The notes: generated by a model from the letters alone, not told the origin. Counted from the stretch's first letter, positions 26,233-35,583 are shown. The stretch is 64,000 nucleotides of DNA from Deltaproteobacteria bacterium (GCA_022601195.1 JAHZIX010000043.1:1-64000), one strand, 5' to 3'. Made by a program: numbers and translations.

Positions 26233-27249
26233 TCAGCTCCCAGCAGACCGCTGAGCCTCGAGACGCGCGCGAAGTTGGCGCACTCGGGAGTCTTTGGGGA
26301 GTTGTTTTTCGAGAGTCACGATGTGAAGCATCGCCTGGGTTGCCAGGCCGCCCTCCACCATCCGCTGGGCTAACTCCAGGCGAGCCTCGGCGTCGGAGGC
26401 ATCCGTACTGACGGCCACTTCCAATACCCGGATCTCACCTTCGAGAGCCTTGAGGGCCTTGAAACGGCTCATCACCTCTCGCCCTTCCTCTACCTGACCA
26501 CTGCGTAACAGACTCTGGCCCAGCAGGTACAACAGATCCGACCGGGGCGGCTGCCCCTCGATCGCTGACTGAAAAACCGGAACCGATTCAGCCGCTTTAC
26601 CCGAGTCGAGGAGAATTCGGCCCAATAGAATTTGGGACTCCAGGTTCGCTGGGTTCGCAAGGAGTACGGCTCGGATACCGGACTCGGCTTGGGCAAAGCG
26701 GCCATCCGCTAGATCCAGCTCCGCCATCGCCGACTGAGCGATCGGATCATCCGGTACCCTCTTTAAGGCTGCTGCTATCTGTAGTCGAGCCTCCGAAGGC
26801 TTGCCGAGACGAAGCAAGGCCAACCCTCGGTAAATCTGTGGATGGGGATTCCCCTGAGCCATGCTCTGCGCCTTCGCTAGAGCCTGATCGGCCTCGAAAT
26901 AGCGCGCTGACTGTAGGAGAGCAAAACCCAGAAGGAACGCCGCGTGACCATTCTGGGGGTTCTGCTGCAAGGCAGCTTCAAAGTGCTTCTTGGCCGGTAG
27001 CATGCGCCCAGACACCAAGCAGCTTTGCCCCAGGAGCATCTGCACATCTCGGAAAGCAGGATTTTGGGCGGCGACAGCCCCTAGAAGCTCCAGGGCCTCA
27101 AAGGAACGCCCAGCTCGGAAGGCTTCAAAGCCTCTTTGGTAGAGAGATTCCACCTCACCCCGCTGGTTCGCGGCGCCCGGTTGCCCAAGAGAGTCCATAG
27201 CGACGCACAGGAGAAGTAGAGAAAGGGTGGTGAAGAAAAATCTCGACAT
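26233..27249 (-). CDS. Exported TPR-repeat protein
   Basis: A 338-aa protein with a signal peptide (about 1-22, ending near SLGQ; no lipobox) and about seven tetratricopeptide repeats, for example GHAAFLLGFALLQSARYFEA and LLYLLGQSLLRSGQVEEG. Its ATG follows the CRTAC1 stop by one base, so translation is probably coupled. VWA paralogue 4 is the next gene on the same strand. A helper or scaffold role with those two products is inferred from order, which parallels the pair at 9898-13223. Confidence 0.85.
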   Translation of the reverse strand: MSRFFFTTLSLLLLCVAMDSLGQPGAANQRGEVESLYQRGFEAFRAGRSFEALELLGAVAAQNPAFRDVQMLLGQSCLVSGRMLPAKKHFEAALQQNPQNGHAAFLLGFALLQSARYFEADQALAKAQSMAQGNPHPQIYRGLALLRLGKPSEARLQIAAALKRVPDDPIAQSAMAELDLADGRFAQAESGIRAVLLANPANLESQILLGRILLDSGKAAESVPVFQSAIEGQPPRSDLLYLLGQSLLRSGQVEEGREVMSRFKALKALEGEIRVLEVAVSTDASDAEARLELAQRMVEGGLATQAMLHIVTLEKQLPKDSRVRQLRARLEAQRSAGS

Positions 27250-27250
27250 C

Positions 27251-29014
27251 TCAGCTCTCCCCCCCCAACCTCGCTGTCCCTTGCAGGGGTTCAGAGGAGA
27301 TCACTCCCTTACCTTGACGCCACAGCACTCGATGGCCAGCGGCAAGGGACTCCTGGCTCTCGACGGTACCATCGGGCCACTGAACCTCGATTCTCTCCAC
27401 CACTTCTCGATCTCCTAGTCCAAGACTCAGGCGCATGTCACTGTGAGATGCATAACTACCTGCACTGCCGACCTCACGACGATACTGGTGTTCGCCGACT
27501 GTTACCGTCACCTTCGCACCAGTGGCGAAGGTGTTGGCACCCTCTCCTCGAAGCTCCAACAGCAAAAAGCGGTCGGAGATTCCTGAATCATTTCGCCACA
27601 GCTGAAGCGGGCCGCCACAACTAGCGGTTACCAAGTCCTGATCACCGTCTCCATCCAGATCACCGACAGCCAAACCGCGCGAAGAATAAGGGGTACCCGG
27701 AAAGGAACTGACCTCGAATCTACCGTCGCCCCCGTTGACGAAGAGCTGGTCCGGCAGGGCAAATGCGCTCCCTGGAATGAACTCCTCGGCATTCTCGAAG
27801 ACATGCCCGTTGCCCACCGCCAGGTCTAGGTCTCCATCCCCTTCCAGATCGAGAACACCGATGCCCCAGCCCACGAGCTCGCTGGATGGAAAACCCAAGC
27901 CGCTGCGAAAAGTCGCATCATCGAAGAAGCCACCTCCGGCATCGACGTACAGCCGATTCGGTTCTTTCTGGAAGTTGGTCATGAAAATGGCCGCCTGCCC
28001 TGTTCCCAGGAAATCGCCGAGGGCCACTCCCATGCCCCCCTCCGCCAAACCCGTCGGCCCGTACCCGACGCCGGACTCGGCAGCGACCTCGTCGAGCTTT
28101 CCTCCCTGGTTGAGATAGAGCAAATTGTGAGAGCGATCGTTGGTGACATAGATATCGGTCTTGCCGTCGCCGTTGAGGTCCCCAACCGCAGCCCCCATAC
28201 CTCTACCGTCACGAACGACACCAGCGGAACGGGAAACGTCGACGAACCGACCACCGTCATTCCGATAGAGACGATCCCCCACCGCAGGGAACTGCTCCGG
28301 ACTGCAGTAGATCTCCAAAGGACCCGCTCGGCAAGGTTTCTCCTTTTCTACATCGTAGTCCAGGTAGTTGACGACATAGAGGTCCAAATCGCCATCACCT
28401 TCGAAGTCGAAAAAAGCCCCGCTGACGCTCCAGGACGGATCCTCGACGCCAACGGACACTTCTTCGAATCGACCTGACCCGTCATTGCGCAACAGGACGT
28501 TCGGCCCATAGTTGAGTAAATAGAGATCCAGATCCTCATCGCCATCTATGTCAGCGACGGCAACGCCCATGCCGTAGGAAGTCTCACCTGCTCCGGAAGC
28601 TTCCGTCCGATCTTCGAAGGTCCCGTCCCCTCGATTGGCAAAGAATCGGTTCCGGGAGACCTTTTCTGGCTCACCACCAGGAAGGGGGCCCCCATTCACG
28701 ACGTAGAGGTCCAGGTCCCCATCGCCATCCGCATCGAAGAGAGCGACTCCGGGCCCCATGGTCTCCACATAGTGGTGGCGACCGGTAGCTCCGTTGTCGT
28801 GGACAAAGGACAAACCAGCCGCAGCTGTCACCTCCACGAACGGGAACCCAGCCGGTCGGGACTCACTCGGCGCCTCAGAAGTAGCTGGAGGATTTGAGCG
28901 GGAAGACTCCCTCTGTGACTGAGGCTCGCGCTGATCCTCCTGACAAGCCCCAAGAAGGGCACAGAGAAGAACGGGTAGAACTGAACCGGGAGATCGGACC
29001 TTTGACATCACCAT
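27251..29014 (-). CDS. CRTAC1-family FG-GAP/ASPIC-UnbV lipoprotein
   Basis: A 587-aa lipoprotein with a clear signal (VLPVLLCALLGAC, lipobox LGAC). FG-GAP calcium motifs follow through most of the protein, for example DADGDGDLDLY, DIDGDEDLDLY, DFEGDGDLDLY, DLNGDGKTDIY, DLEGDGDLDLA and DLDGDGDQDLV. It closes with an ASPIC/UnbV domain ending in RIEVQWPDGTVES. The open frame extends 99 codons upstream, but that part has no domain and the signal peptide marks the real N-terminus; ATG at 29014 or 29008 is the start, with no good ribosome-binding site for either. It is the first gene of a CRTAC1 -> TPR -> VWA unit and a paralogue of the protein at 9898-11820. Confidence 0.85.
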   Translation of the reverse strand: MVMSKVRSPGSVLPVLLCALLGACQEDQREPQSQRESSRSNPPATSEAPSESRPAGFPFVEVTAAAGLSFVHDNGATGRHHYVETMGPGVALFDADGDGDLDLYVVNGGPLPGGEPEKVSRNRFFANRGDGTFEDRTEASGAGETSYGMGVAVADIDGDEDLDLYLLNYGPNVLLRNDGSGRFEEVSVGVEDPSWSVSGAFFDFEGDGDLDLYVVNYLDYDVEKEKPCRAGPLEIYCSPEQFPAVGDRLYRNDGGRFVDVSRSAGVVRDGRGMGAAVGDLNGDGKTDIYVTNDRSHNLLYLNQGGKLDEVAAESGVGYGPTGLAEGGMGVALGDFLGTGQAAIFMTNFQKEPNRLYVDAGGGFFDDATFRSGLGFPSSELVGWGIGVLDLEGDGDLDLAVGNGHVFENAEEFIPGSAFALPDQLFVNGGDGRFEVSSFPGTPYSSRGLAVGDLDGDGDQDLVTASCGGPLQLWRNDSGISDRFLLLELRGEGANTFATGAKVTVTVGEHQYRREVGSAGSYASHSDMRLSLGLGDREVVERIEVQWPDGTVESQESLAAGHRVLWRQGKGVISSEPLQGTARLGGES

Positions 29015-29801
29015 CGGCGAAGGGTAGCACCGGGCGGCAGATCGATTCCAGAACTTGATCCACGACAAGTCCAGTTGGCCGCGCCCTCGACGAGATCGCC
29101 AAGGCCCAAAACCGAGAGCCCCTCTCGAGAACACCCACCGCCACGCCGGACTCTCCCAGTCTTGCGAGCCTCTCCATTGGACCAACCGGTAGGGGGTCCA
29201 GAAAATGTCTTCCAGCCCTGGCCCCGAAGCTTTCGTCGAGATGGATTCGGAGAGCGATTTGGTAGGCGGTTTGCCGCTTTTCGAAGAACGTCCACCCACT
29301 TGCTTTTCCACTCAAAACTGATGATACGATGCCGCAGCTCCCAATACTGCTGTACCCAGCCAAGACGAGTATGCCTGTACGACATCCAATTCTTTGGACG
29401 GCCTATTCAACTTGATGAACTTTCAGCAGGATCTGGGGGGAACGGGCAAGATCCGGTGACCCGGACGAACCCTTCAAAACACTGATACGAAGGATAGTTA
29501 GCGTGAAATGATCTCCAGACAGAAATCCTGGCATCATCTTTGCGACTTTCTAGAGACAAGTTCCACTTACGCCTGATCGAACTGTATCGATCAATGTCTC
29601 AGAAGCAAGTTTGGATCGACTGAAAACGACGTCTAACAACATTCTCGGGTCTTTTACACGAGAAACCGGTCGTTCTGAGCTTCAAGGCATAAAGGATCTC
29701 AAGGATCAAGCGAGCCATCGCTGAACCTTTTGTCTAACACCCTCCCAAGAGGCTTCTTGGGAACTTTGAAAACCTGGCTGTTTCAGCCAAGGAGGATTTA
29801 G
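29015..29801. other. Long intergenic region before TonB receptor 1
   Basis: A 787-bp spacer between divergent genes. The part near 29015-29311 is an upstream extension of the CRTAC1 frame without protein-like features. Within it I see a 6-bp stem (GGATCT/AGATCC, 29429-29454), a TCCACTTACGCCT motif (29562-29574) that recurs nearly unchanged ahead of TonB receptor 2, and the leader hairpins annotated separately. No tRNA, cobalamin-box or other known riboswitch was recognised. Confidence 0.5.
29743..29795 (+). promoter_or_regulatory. 5' leader of TonB receptor 1: two hairpins and Shine-Dalgarno
   Basis: A perfect 8-bp stem TCCCAAGA/TCTTGGGA with a 4-base loop (29743-29762) is followed 13 bases later by GGCTG-TTT-CAGCC (29776-29788). 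That second hairpin abuts the Shine-Dalgarno AAGGAGG (29789-29795), six bases before the ATG. The arrangement recurs before the second receptor and may control translation or mRNA stability. Confidence 0.6.
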
Positions 29802-32800
29802 ATGAGGAAGAGTCTTGCTCTAACCATTCTCGCGCTCATGCTTGTGCCAGCGATGGCATACGGCCAGGCGCAGAAGGGCTCTATTTCGGTCACCGTGCAG
29901 GCCGAAGACGGAAGCCGACTTCCCGGCGTTTCCGTTGAAGCAGGGTCCGACGAGACGCTGACCAAGCGTTCCGCGATCACCGGAGAGGACGGCGTTGCCC
30001 TTCTCGCCGCCATGGATCCGGCCAGTAACTACACCGTGACCACGTCCTTGGACGGCTTCAACGGTTCCCGTAATGAGAACGTTCTGGTCAAGGCCGGTCA
30101 GACCACGCCCATCCGCGTGAACCTGAGCCTCGCCACCGTGACGGAAGAAGTCATCGTCACCGCCGAATCTCCAGTGGTTGATGTGACCTCCGCCGTGACC
30201 GGCCAGGAAATCACTCTTCAGCTCACCGAGGCTCTGCCTACCGCCCGTAGCTACCAGGATTACCTGCAGCTGGTCCCCGGCGTTCAGGCCACCATCGGCG
30301 GCGGTGCCAACCCTGCCTCTCGCTCCGGTATCAACTACAGCGACATCGGCGGCAGCATCGGCTCCTCCAGCGACAACTACTACTACTTCGAAGGCATTAA
30401 CGTCACCGACAACGTGACCGGCACCTTCGGCGCGAACCTGAACACCGAGATCATCCAGGAGCAGTCCGTGCTCACCGGTGGCCTGCCCGCCGAGTTCGTC
30501 GGCGCTACCGGCCTGGTCTCCAACGTCATCACCAAGAGTGGTGGTAACGACTTCTCCGGTTCCATCAACTACTACCACCAGGACGACAGCCTCGTCGCTG
30601 ACAACGATCACGAGCCGGACGCCACCTTCTCCCGTTTCGACACGGCCCTCACCCTCGGTGGCCCCATCGTGCAGGACAAGGCTTGGTTCTTCGCTTCCTA
30701 CCGGAAGACCAACCGTGAGCAGGACATCGTCTCCAACGACGGTATCTTCCAGCGCCGGCCGACCCGTGAAGCCGACCAGACCTTCGCCAAGGTCACCTGG
30801 GCCGCCACGCAGAGCGACCTGATTTCCGGTCTCTTCCTGAGCGATCCTCAGGACGAGGACGGCTCCTTCAACAACGAAGCAACCAACGCCCGTGATCGTT
30901 CGCGCGACCAGGGTGGTGATCGTTTCTCCGTCAACTACTCTCGCGTTTGGAGCGCCTTGGTCTTCGAGCTCGGCTTCACCGACCACGAGGGTGACCTCAA
31001 CGACTCCGCCAGTGCGTTCTCGCCTCCTGGCTCCCGTAACAACGTTGCCTTCCTCTTCGGTGAGGACTTCGCCGCTGCCGACGAGCAGCTCGGTGGCTAT
31101 GGCTTCAACTTCCTGGACACCCGGAGCAACAACTCCTTCAAGGGTTCCCTCGAGTATCTGGCCAGCACCTCCTGGGGTGATCACACCCTCAAGGGTGGTG
31201 TCGAGATCTCCGAGAACGAGCATTTCCGGAACAACCTGACCATCGGAAACGCTTCCTACACCTCGCTTTCCGGCAACTACCTTGGCCTCAACGTCACCGC
31301 TAACGACGTTAGCGGCGGTAGCCGGGTCAGCTTCGACCCCAACAACACCAGTGATTTCAATGGCTTCGTCAGTGGCGTCAACAACTCGCCAGGCCGTGAC
31401 GCCATCATCGCTGCCCTGGACTCCGATGGCGACGGCGCCTTGAGCCCAGGTGAAGTTGGCAACAACCTCCACTTCAACACGCTGAACTCCGAGACCGGCG
31501 ACGGCAGCCTGTTCTACGACCGCACCGCGCAGGTCCAGGACGGTGCTCAGATCACCAACTCGGAAGGCACCACCTACTACATCCAGGACAACTGGCAGTA
31601 CGGCAAATTCAGCGCCAACATCGGCATTCGTGCCGAGGAGTGGGAGCACTTCGACACCACTGGTCGTAACATCTACACCTTCGACACCGAGATCGCTCCT
31701 CGGGTCAGCTTGGTCTACGACCTCAAGGGCAACGGTCGCCAGCGGATCTCTGCCTACTACGGTCGCTACTACGATCCGATTCGCAACAACATGACCAACT
31801 TTGCAGGCAGCGTCACCGGACGTGTGCGTGAAGAGCAGGTCCGCGTTGATGTGGCCGGTTTCAACGACTGGGTCCCCTACCGTACTCGCGGTGGAGCCAC
31901 CCAGCCTGACGCCTTCTTCGCTCCGGCGACCGAAACTCCTTACACCGAAGAAGCCCAGATCGGCTACAAGATCGATCTCGGCCGGAACATGAGCTTCGAG
32001 ACCAACCTCATCACCCGTTCCACCACTGACATTCTCGAGGACTACGACCTCAGTCTGTACGCCCGCCCCGACTTCTACGGGCTTCCGGTCGACGATCCAG
32101 AATCTCTGTTCTTGGGTCTTGGCCACTTCGGCTACACGGATTTCCCAGTGGACGGTAACGGCAACGAGGCCAACTTCATCATCGCCACCCTCGCCGGTGG
32201 AGAACGTGATTGGGACGGTGTCGAGCTGGTTTTCCGGAAGCGCATGAGCAACCACTGGCAGATGTTGGCTTCCTACAACTACGCCGACGGTGAAGGCAAC
32301 ACGAACTCGGACTCGAACGCTGACTTCCAGGGTGACGTTCTCTGGCTGGACCCTCGGGCTCCAAACCAGAATGGCGTGCAGCCTGGTCTCGTTGAGCACC
32401 TGTTCAAGATCGCTGGTACCTACCAGTTCGACAACGGCATTTCCCTCGGTGGTAAGTACCGTTGGAACTCTGGCGCTATCGCTAGCCGCACCTTCCGCGC
32501 CTCCGGCCGGAATCTGCCGCTACTCGACATCCAGGACACTCACTTCGACGAAGATGGCGTGCTTCAGGCCGCCGCTGGTAACGATGTGATCGTTGACCCC
32601 ATCAACTTCGCCGGCCAGGAGGGATTCTGGATCTCTCCCTTCGCGGTGGGTGCGGTCGACAACCCGTCCTACGGCATCCTCGACCTCCGCCTCTCCTACC
32701 TGTGGCGCCTCAGTGGCCGCTGGGAAGCTGACTTCTTCTTGGACGTTTTCAACGTTCTTGACGAGCAGGATATTACCCAGTCTCAGGATCTGGTTCGCGG

Positions 32801-32882
32801 TGGCTCGGGCGTGTCCTTCGGTGGCGGCCTCGAGTTCGTCGAGCCCCAGCGGTTCTTCTTGGGCGCGCGTCTGCGCTTCTAA
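29802..32882 (+). CDS. TonB-dependent outer-membrane receptor 1 (carboxypeptidase-regulatory-like N-domain)
   Basis: A 1026-aa outer-membrane receptor. Signal peptide (about 1-21, AMAYG/QAQ), a carboxypeptidase-regulatory-like domain (about 26-110), a TonB-box-like TEEVIVTA (114-121), a plug domain (about 130-250, including LPTARSYQDYLQLVPGVQA), and a 22-strand-type barrel ending in the aromatic signature FFLGARLRF. Residues 540-551, DSDGDGALSPGE preceded by Leu-Asp, form a canonical EF-hand calcium loop in the barrel region. The ligand is unknown; in Acidobacteriota this receptor class is usually linked to complex organic matter or peptide uptake. It is closely related to receptor 2 and ends at a strong terminator. 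Confidence 0.9.
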   Translation: MRKSLALTILALMLVPAMAYGQAQKGSISVTVQAEDGSRLPGVSVEAGSDETLTKRSAITGEDGVALLAAMDPASNYTVTTSLDGFNGSRNENVLVKAGQTTPIRVNLSLATVTEEVIVTAESPVVDVTSAVTGQEITLQLTEALPTARSYQDYLQLVPGVQATIGGGANPASRSGINYSDIGGSIGSSSDNYYYFEGINVTDNVTGTFGANLNTEIIQEQSVLTGGLPAEFVGATGLVSNVITKSGGNDFSGSINYYHQDDSLVADNDHEPDATFSRFDTALTLGGPIVQDKAWFFASYRKTNREQDIVSNDGIFQRRPTREADQTFAKVTWAATQSDLISGLFLSDPQDEDGSFNNEATNARDRSRDQGGDRFSVNYSRVWSALVFELGFTDHEGDLNDSASAFSPPGSRNNVAFLFGEDFAAADEQLGGYGFNFLDTRSNNSFKGSLEYLASTSWGDHTLKGGVEISENEHFRNNLTIGNASYTSLSGNYLGLNVTANDVSGGSRVSFDPNNTSDFNGFVSGVNNSPGRDAIIAALDSDGDGALSPGEVGNNLHFNTLNSETGDGSLFYDRTAQVQDGAQITNSEGTTYYIQDNWQYGKFSANIGIRAEEWEHFDTTGRNIYTFDTEIAPRVSLVYDLKGNGRQRISAYYGRYYDPIRNNMTNFAGSVTGRVREEQVRVDVAGFNDWVPYRTRGGATQPDAFFAPATETPYTEEAQIGYKIDLGRNMSFETNLITRSTTDILEDYDLSLYARPDFYGLPVDDPESLFLGLGHFGYTDFPVDGNGNEANFIIATLAGGERDWDGVELVFRKRMSNHWQMLASYNYADGEGNTNSDSNADFQGDVLWLDPRAPNQNGVQPGLVEHLFKIAGTYQFDNGISLGGKYRWNSGAIASRTFRASGRNLPLLDIQDTHFDEDGVLQAAAGNDVIVDPINFAGQEGFWISPFAVGAVDNPSYGILDLRLSYLWRLSGRWEADFFLDVFNVLDEQDITQSQDLVRGGSGVSFGGGLEFVEPQRFFLGARLRF

Positions 32883-32908
32883 GTCGACCGTTCAAGCCTA
32901 GCTTGTGG

Positions 32909-32938
32909 AAAGGAGGGCCTTCGGGCCCTCCTTTTTTT
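32909..32938 (+). terminator. Rho-independent terminator after TonB receptor 1
   Basis: Stem AGGAGGGCC/GGCCCTCCT with a UUCG tetraloop and a run of seven T. It lies 28 bp after the receptor stop codon and is the clearest terminator in the window. Confidence 0.95.
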
Positions 32939-33139
32939 GTGGCCAGTGGGCCCCTTGCCCAGCAAGTAGCTTCGAGGCGATGCCCCTCAACGAAGGTCTT
33001 CTCCGTCCAATGTCCGTACGAGCCGCCGTTCCAGCCGGAATTTGCACCTCTCCCCCTCCGTCGAGTATTTTTGGTCAGCCTCTACGTTGAAGCTGCTTCC
33101 CTGGTCATTCAGATTTTTGAATCACGATTCTCCCAAGAT

Positions 33140-35095
33140 ATGCTGCTTGCCACTCTCCTCATTCTGGAAGCCTCCGTTCTCCTTTTTCTGGCCCTTTGGC
33201 TGGCCCACAGGCCGACCCTCGGAAGAACCCTGGCTGCGGCTGCCTCGTTGCTGGCTCTGCTCATCACGGCAGGTTACCTGTGGACCTCTCAGCAACACCG
33301 TCGAGTGCTTAGCCAGACCGCCCTGGCTAGCGAAATACCGGCACCGGGCCAGAAAGAGGCCTACGTCACCTCTGACACCTGTGGCTCTTGTCACCCTGGG
33401 GAATATGCCTCGTGGTACTCCACCTATCACCGAACCATGACTCGTCCCGCCACCCCGGAGTACGTCAAAGCAGACTTCAACGACGTGACTCTCGGTTCCG
33501 GTACCTGGGCCTACTCCCTCGAGCAAAAAGGCGAAGAGTATTGGGTAGAAATGGTGGATCCAGACTGGGAACGTCTCAATCGCCTCCGCGGAGCCGACGT
33601 CGAGACGGTTTCGAACCCGCCACGAGTCGAGCGCCGCGTCGTGATGATCACCGGCTCCCACCACATGCAGACATTCTGGGTACCTAGCGAATTTGGTCGA
33701 GAGCTCATCAACTTGCCGTTCGTCTACTTATTCGAGGATCAACGTTGGGTCGCTCGGGAAGATGTGTTTCTCCGCCCTCCCGAAGCGGGTCGCTTCCTGG
33801 ACTTGTGGAACGACAACTGCATCGAATGCCATAGCACCGTGGGTGTACCTGGCCTAGAGGATGGCTCGGAGGCATTTGAAACGGCAGCGGTAGAGCTCGG
33901 AATCGCCTGCGAAGCTTGCCACGGGCCTGCCCAAGAGCACATCCAAGCAAATCGCAACCCCTTGCGGCGTTACGCTCTTCATTTTCGCGATCAGGGGGAC
34001 CCAACCATCATTCAGCCGTCTCGCCTAGACTCCAAACGCGGATCAGAAGTTTGTGGTCAATGCCACGGAGTGGGTCTCTCCGATGCCCGCAAGTGGCTCC
34101 AAGAAGGACACTCCTACCAGCCAGGAGAAGAACTGGAAGAGAGCCGGTTCCTGGTCCTCCCGGCACAGAACGGCGACCACCCCCGGATCCAACGGATGCT
34201 CGCTCAGGAACCCCTGGCGGTTGAATCTCGTTTCTGGTCGGATGGCAAGGTTCGGGTCTCCGGGCGAGAATTCTCAGGAATGGTCGAATCCGCCTGCTAT
34301 CAGAAGGGAGAGCTCTCTTGCCTTTCCTGCCACTCCATGCACGATAGTGACCCCAATGACCAGCTGGCCGCTGGAATGGACGGCAACGACGCCTGTTTCC
34401 AATGCCATTCTGACTATCGAGCCAAGCTCGAGGAGCACACCCACCACCCCCCTAGCTCCTCGGGAAGCCAGTGCTACAACTGCCACATGCCCCACACCAG
34501 CTATGGCCTCCTTACCGCCATGCGCAGCCACACTATCGACTCGCCTAGCGTGACGACCAACCTAGAAACCGGCCGCCCCAATGCCTGCAACCTCTGCCAC
34601 CTGGACCAGACCTTGGAGTGGGCCAGCCAGTACCTTCAGCGTTGGTATGGCATTCCACTCTCCCCTTTGAGCTCCGGACAGGCGGAGGTTGCTGCTTCGA
34701 TTTCCTGGGCTCTCGAAGGAGATGCCGGCCAGCGAGCCCTCGCAGCTTGGAGCCTAGGGTGGCCATCGGCTTTGGAGGCATCCGGCGACGACTGGCAGGC
34801 CCCGTTCTTGGGCCATCTGCTCAATGACCCTTATGCGGCAGTCCGGTATGTAGCCCAACGCTCCCTGCGGCGCCTACCCGAGTTTGATGGCCTCCAGTAC
34901 GACTATGTGGGAGCGGACGCGGAACGGGCCAAGGCCAGAGGTGCGGTTATCGACCGGTGGCTGCAGCTGCCGTGGGACCCAGAGAAGTTCCGCGGCCCTC
35001 AAGTATTGATGAGCATCGACGGAAATCTACAAACAGATGCTATAAGACGACTCAGCTCGCGGCGCAACGACCGCCCCATAGCGCTCGGGGAATAG
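33140..35095 (+). CDS. Membrane-anchored octahaem c-type cytochrome
   Basis: About 651 aa. Two hydrophobic helices at the N-terminus (about 2-22 and 29-49) are followed by eight CxxCH haem-binding motifs: CGSCH, CIECH, CEACH, CGQCH, CLSCH, CFQCH, CYNCH and CNLCH. The region after the last haem is helical and HEAT-like (AVRYVAQRSLRRLPEF). Multihaem proteins of this kind carry electrons in the periplasm or act as oxidoreductases; no partner is identifiable. The start is uncertain. The longest frame begins inside the preceding terminator, which is not credible; ATG 33140 or TTG 33071 are realistic. A small membrane protein follows 20 bp downstream and is probably cotranscribed. Confidence 0.85.
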   Translation: MLLATLLILEASVLLFLALWLAHRPTLGRTLAAAASLLALLITAGYLWTSQQHRRVLSQTALASEIPAPGQKEAYVTSDTCGSCHPGEYASWYSTYHRTMTRPATPEYVKADFNDVTLGSGTWAYSLEQKGEEYWVEMVDPDWERLNRLRGADVETVSNPPRVERRVVMITGSHHMQTFWVPSEFGRELINLPFVYLFEDQRWVAREDVFLRPPEAGRFLDLWNDNCIECHSTVGVPGLEDGSEAFETAAVELGIACEACHGPAQEHIQANRNPLRRYALHFRDQGDPTIIQPSRLDSKRGSEVCGQCHGVGLSDARKWLQEGHSYQPGEELEESRFLVLPAQNGDHPRIQRMLAQEPLAVESRFWSDGKVRVSGREFSGMVESACYQKGELSCLSCHSMHDSDPNDQLAAGMDGNDACFQCHSDYRAKLEEHTHHPPSSSGSQCYNCHMPHTSYGLLTAMRSHTIDSPSVTTNLETGRPNACNLCHLDQTLEWASQYLQRWYGIPLSPLSSGQAEVAASISWALEGDAGQRALAAWSLGWPSALEASGDDWQAPFLGHLLNDPYAAVRYVAQRSLRRLPEFDGLQYDYVGADAERAKARGAVIDRWLQLPWDPEKFRGPQVLMSIDGNLQTDAIRRLSSRRNDRPIALGE

Positions 35096-35115
35096 TAGAA
35101 AGAAAGGGAAGTCCC

Positions 35116-35583
35116 ATGCCGACTCCAAAGCCGTTGAGAGATCGCCTTGTCCGCCGACACCTTCGGTTTGGTTGGTGGTCTCTATTGATCTTCTTGGCTC
35201 TGGGCCTCCTGCTGGAGGCTCTTCATGGCTTCAAGATAGGAGGCTACCTCGACGCGAGTCAGAGCAGTCGCCGCCTCATGTGGACCCTAGCTCACGCTCA
35301 CGGAACTCTTCTTTCGATCCTCAACATCATCTTTGCCTGCACCCTAGGCGAAGCGTCGGCTTGGTCCTCCAGCAGCTTGAAGTTGGCCTCCCGATGCTGG
35401 ATCACTGGGAGCCTGTTACTACCGGGAGGTTTCTTCCTATCCGGTGTCGTGACCTATGGAGGAGACCCCGGAGCCGCGATCGGGCTGGTTGCTGTAGGTG
35501 GCTTGGTCCTTCTACTAGCCGTCTTCCTCACAGCCCGAGGATTCTCTGCTGCCCTCGCTTCGAAGCCAGACGCCTCCGACTGA
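35116..35583 (+). CDS. Four-helix membrane protein of unknown function
   Basis: A 155-aa protein with four predicted membrane helices (about 17-37, 47-67, 85-105 and 113-133). Helix 1 contains LHG and helix 2 begins AHAHG, and the His could bind a haem or a metal. It follows the octahaem cytochrome by 20 bp, so it may be the membrane quinol- or haem-side partner of that protein; this is inferred. ATG 35116 follows AAAGGGAA. The family is not recognised with confidence. Confidence 0.65.
   Translation: MPTPKPLRDRLVRRHLRFGWWSLLIFLALGLLLEALHGFKIGGYLDASQSSRRLMWTLAHAHGTLLSILNIIFACTLGEASAWSSSSLKLASRCWITGSLLLPGGFFLSGVVTYGGDPGAAIGLVAVGGLVLLLAVFLTARGFSAALASKPDASD

Noticed and set aside
29015..29311. 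N-terminal extension of the second CRTAC1 gene
   Set aside because: It precedes a standard lipoprotein signal peptide, which must be at the N-terminus to work.
29015..29801. Cobalamin or other riboswitch ahead of a TonB receptor
   Set aside because: No cobalamin-box or other known riboswitch core was recognised; only simple hairpins are visible.
29820..32399. An 859-aa open frame antisense to TonB receptor 1
   Set aside because: It lies wholly opposite a receptor gene with clear domains, is Val/Gly/Glu-rich without motifs, and results from the codon bias of the sense strand. A shorter antisense frame appears opposite receptor 2 for the same reason.
32903..33139. Long N-terminal extension of the octahaem cytochrome
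   Set aside because: It would begin inside the terminator hairpin of the receptor gene and lacks hydrophobic or family character until the later start.
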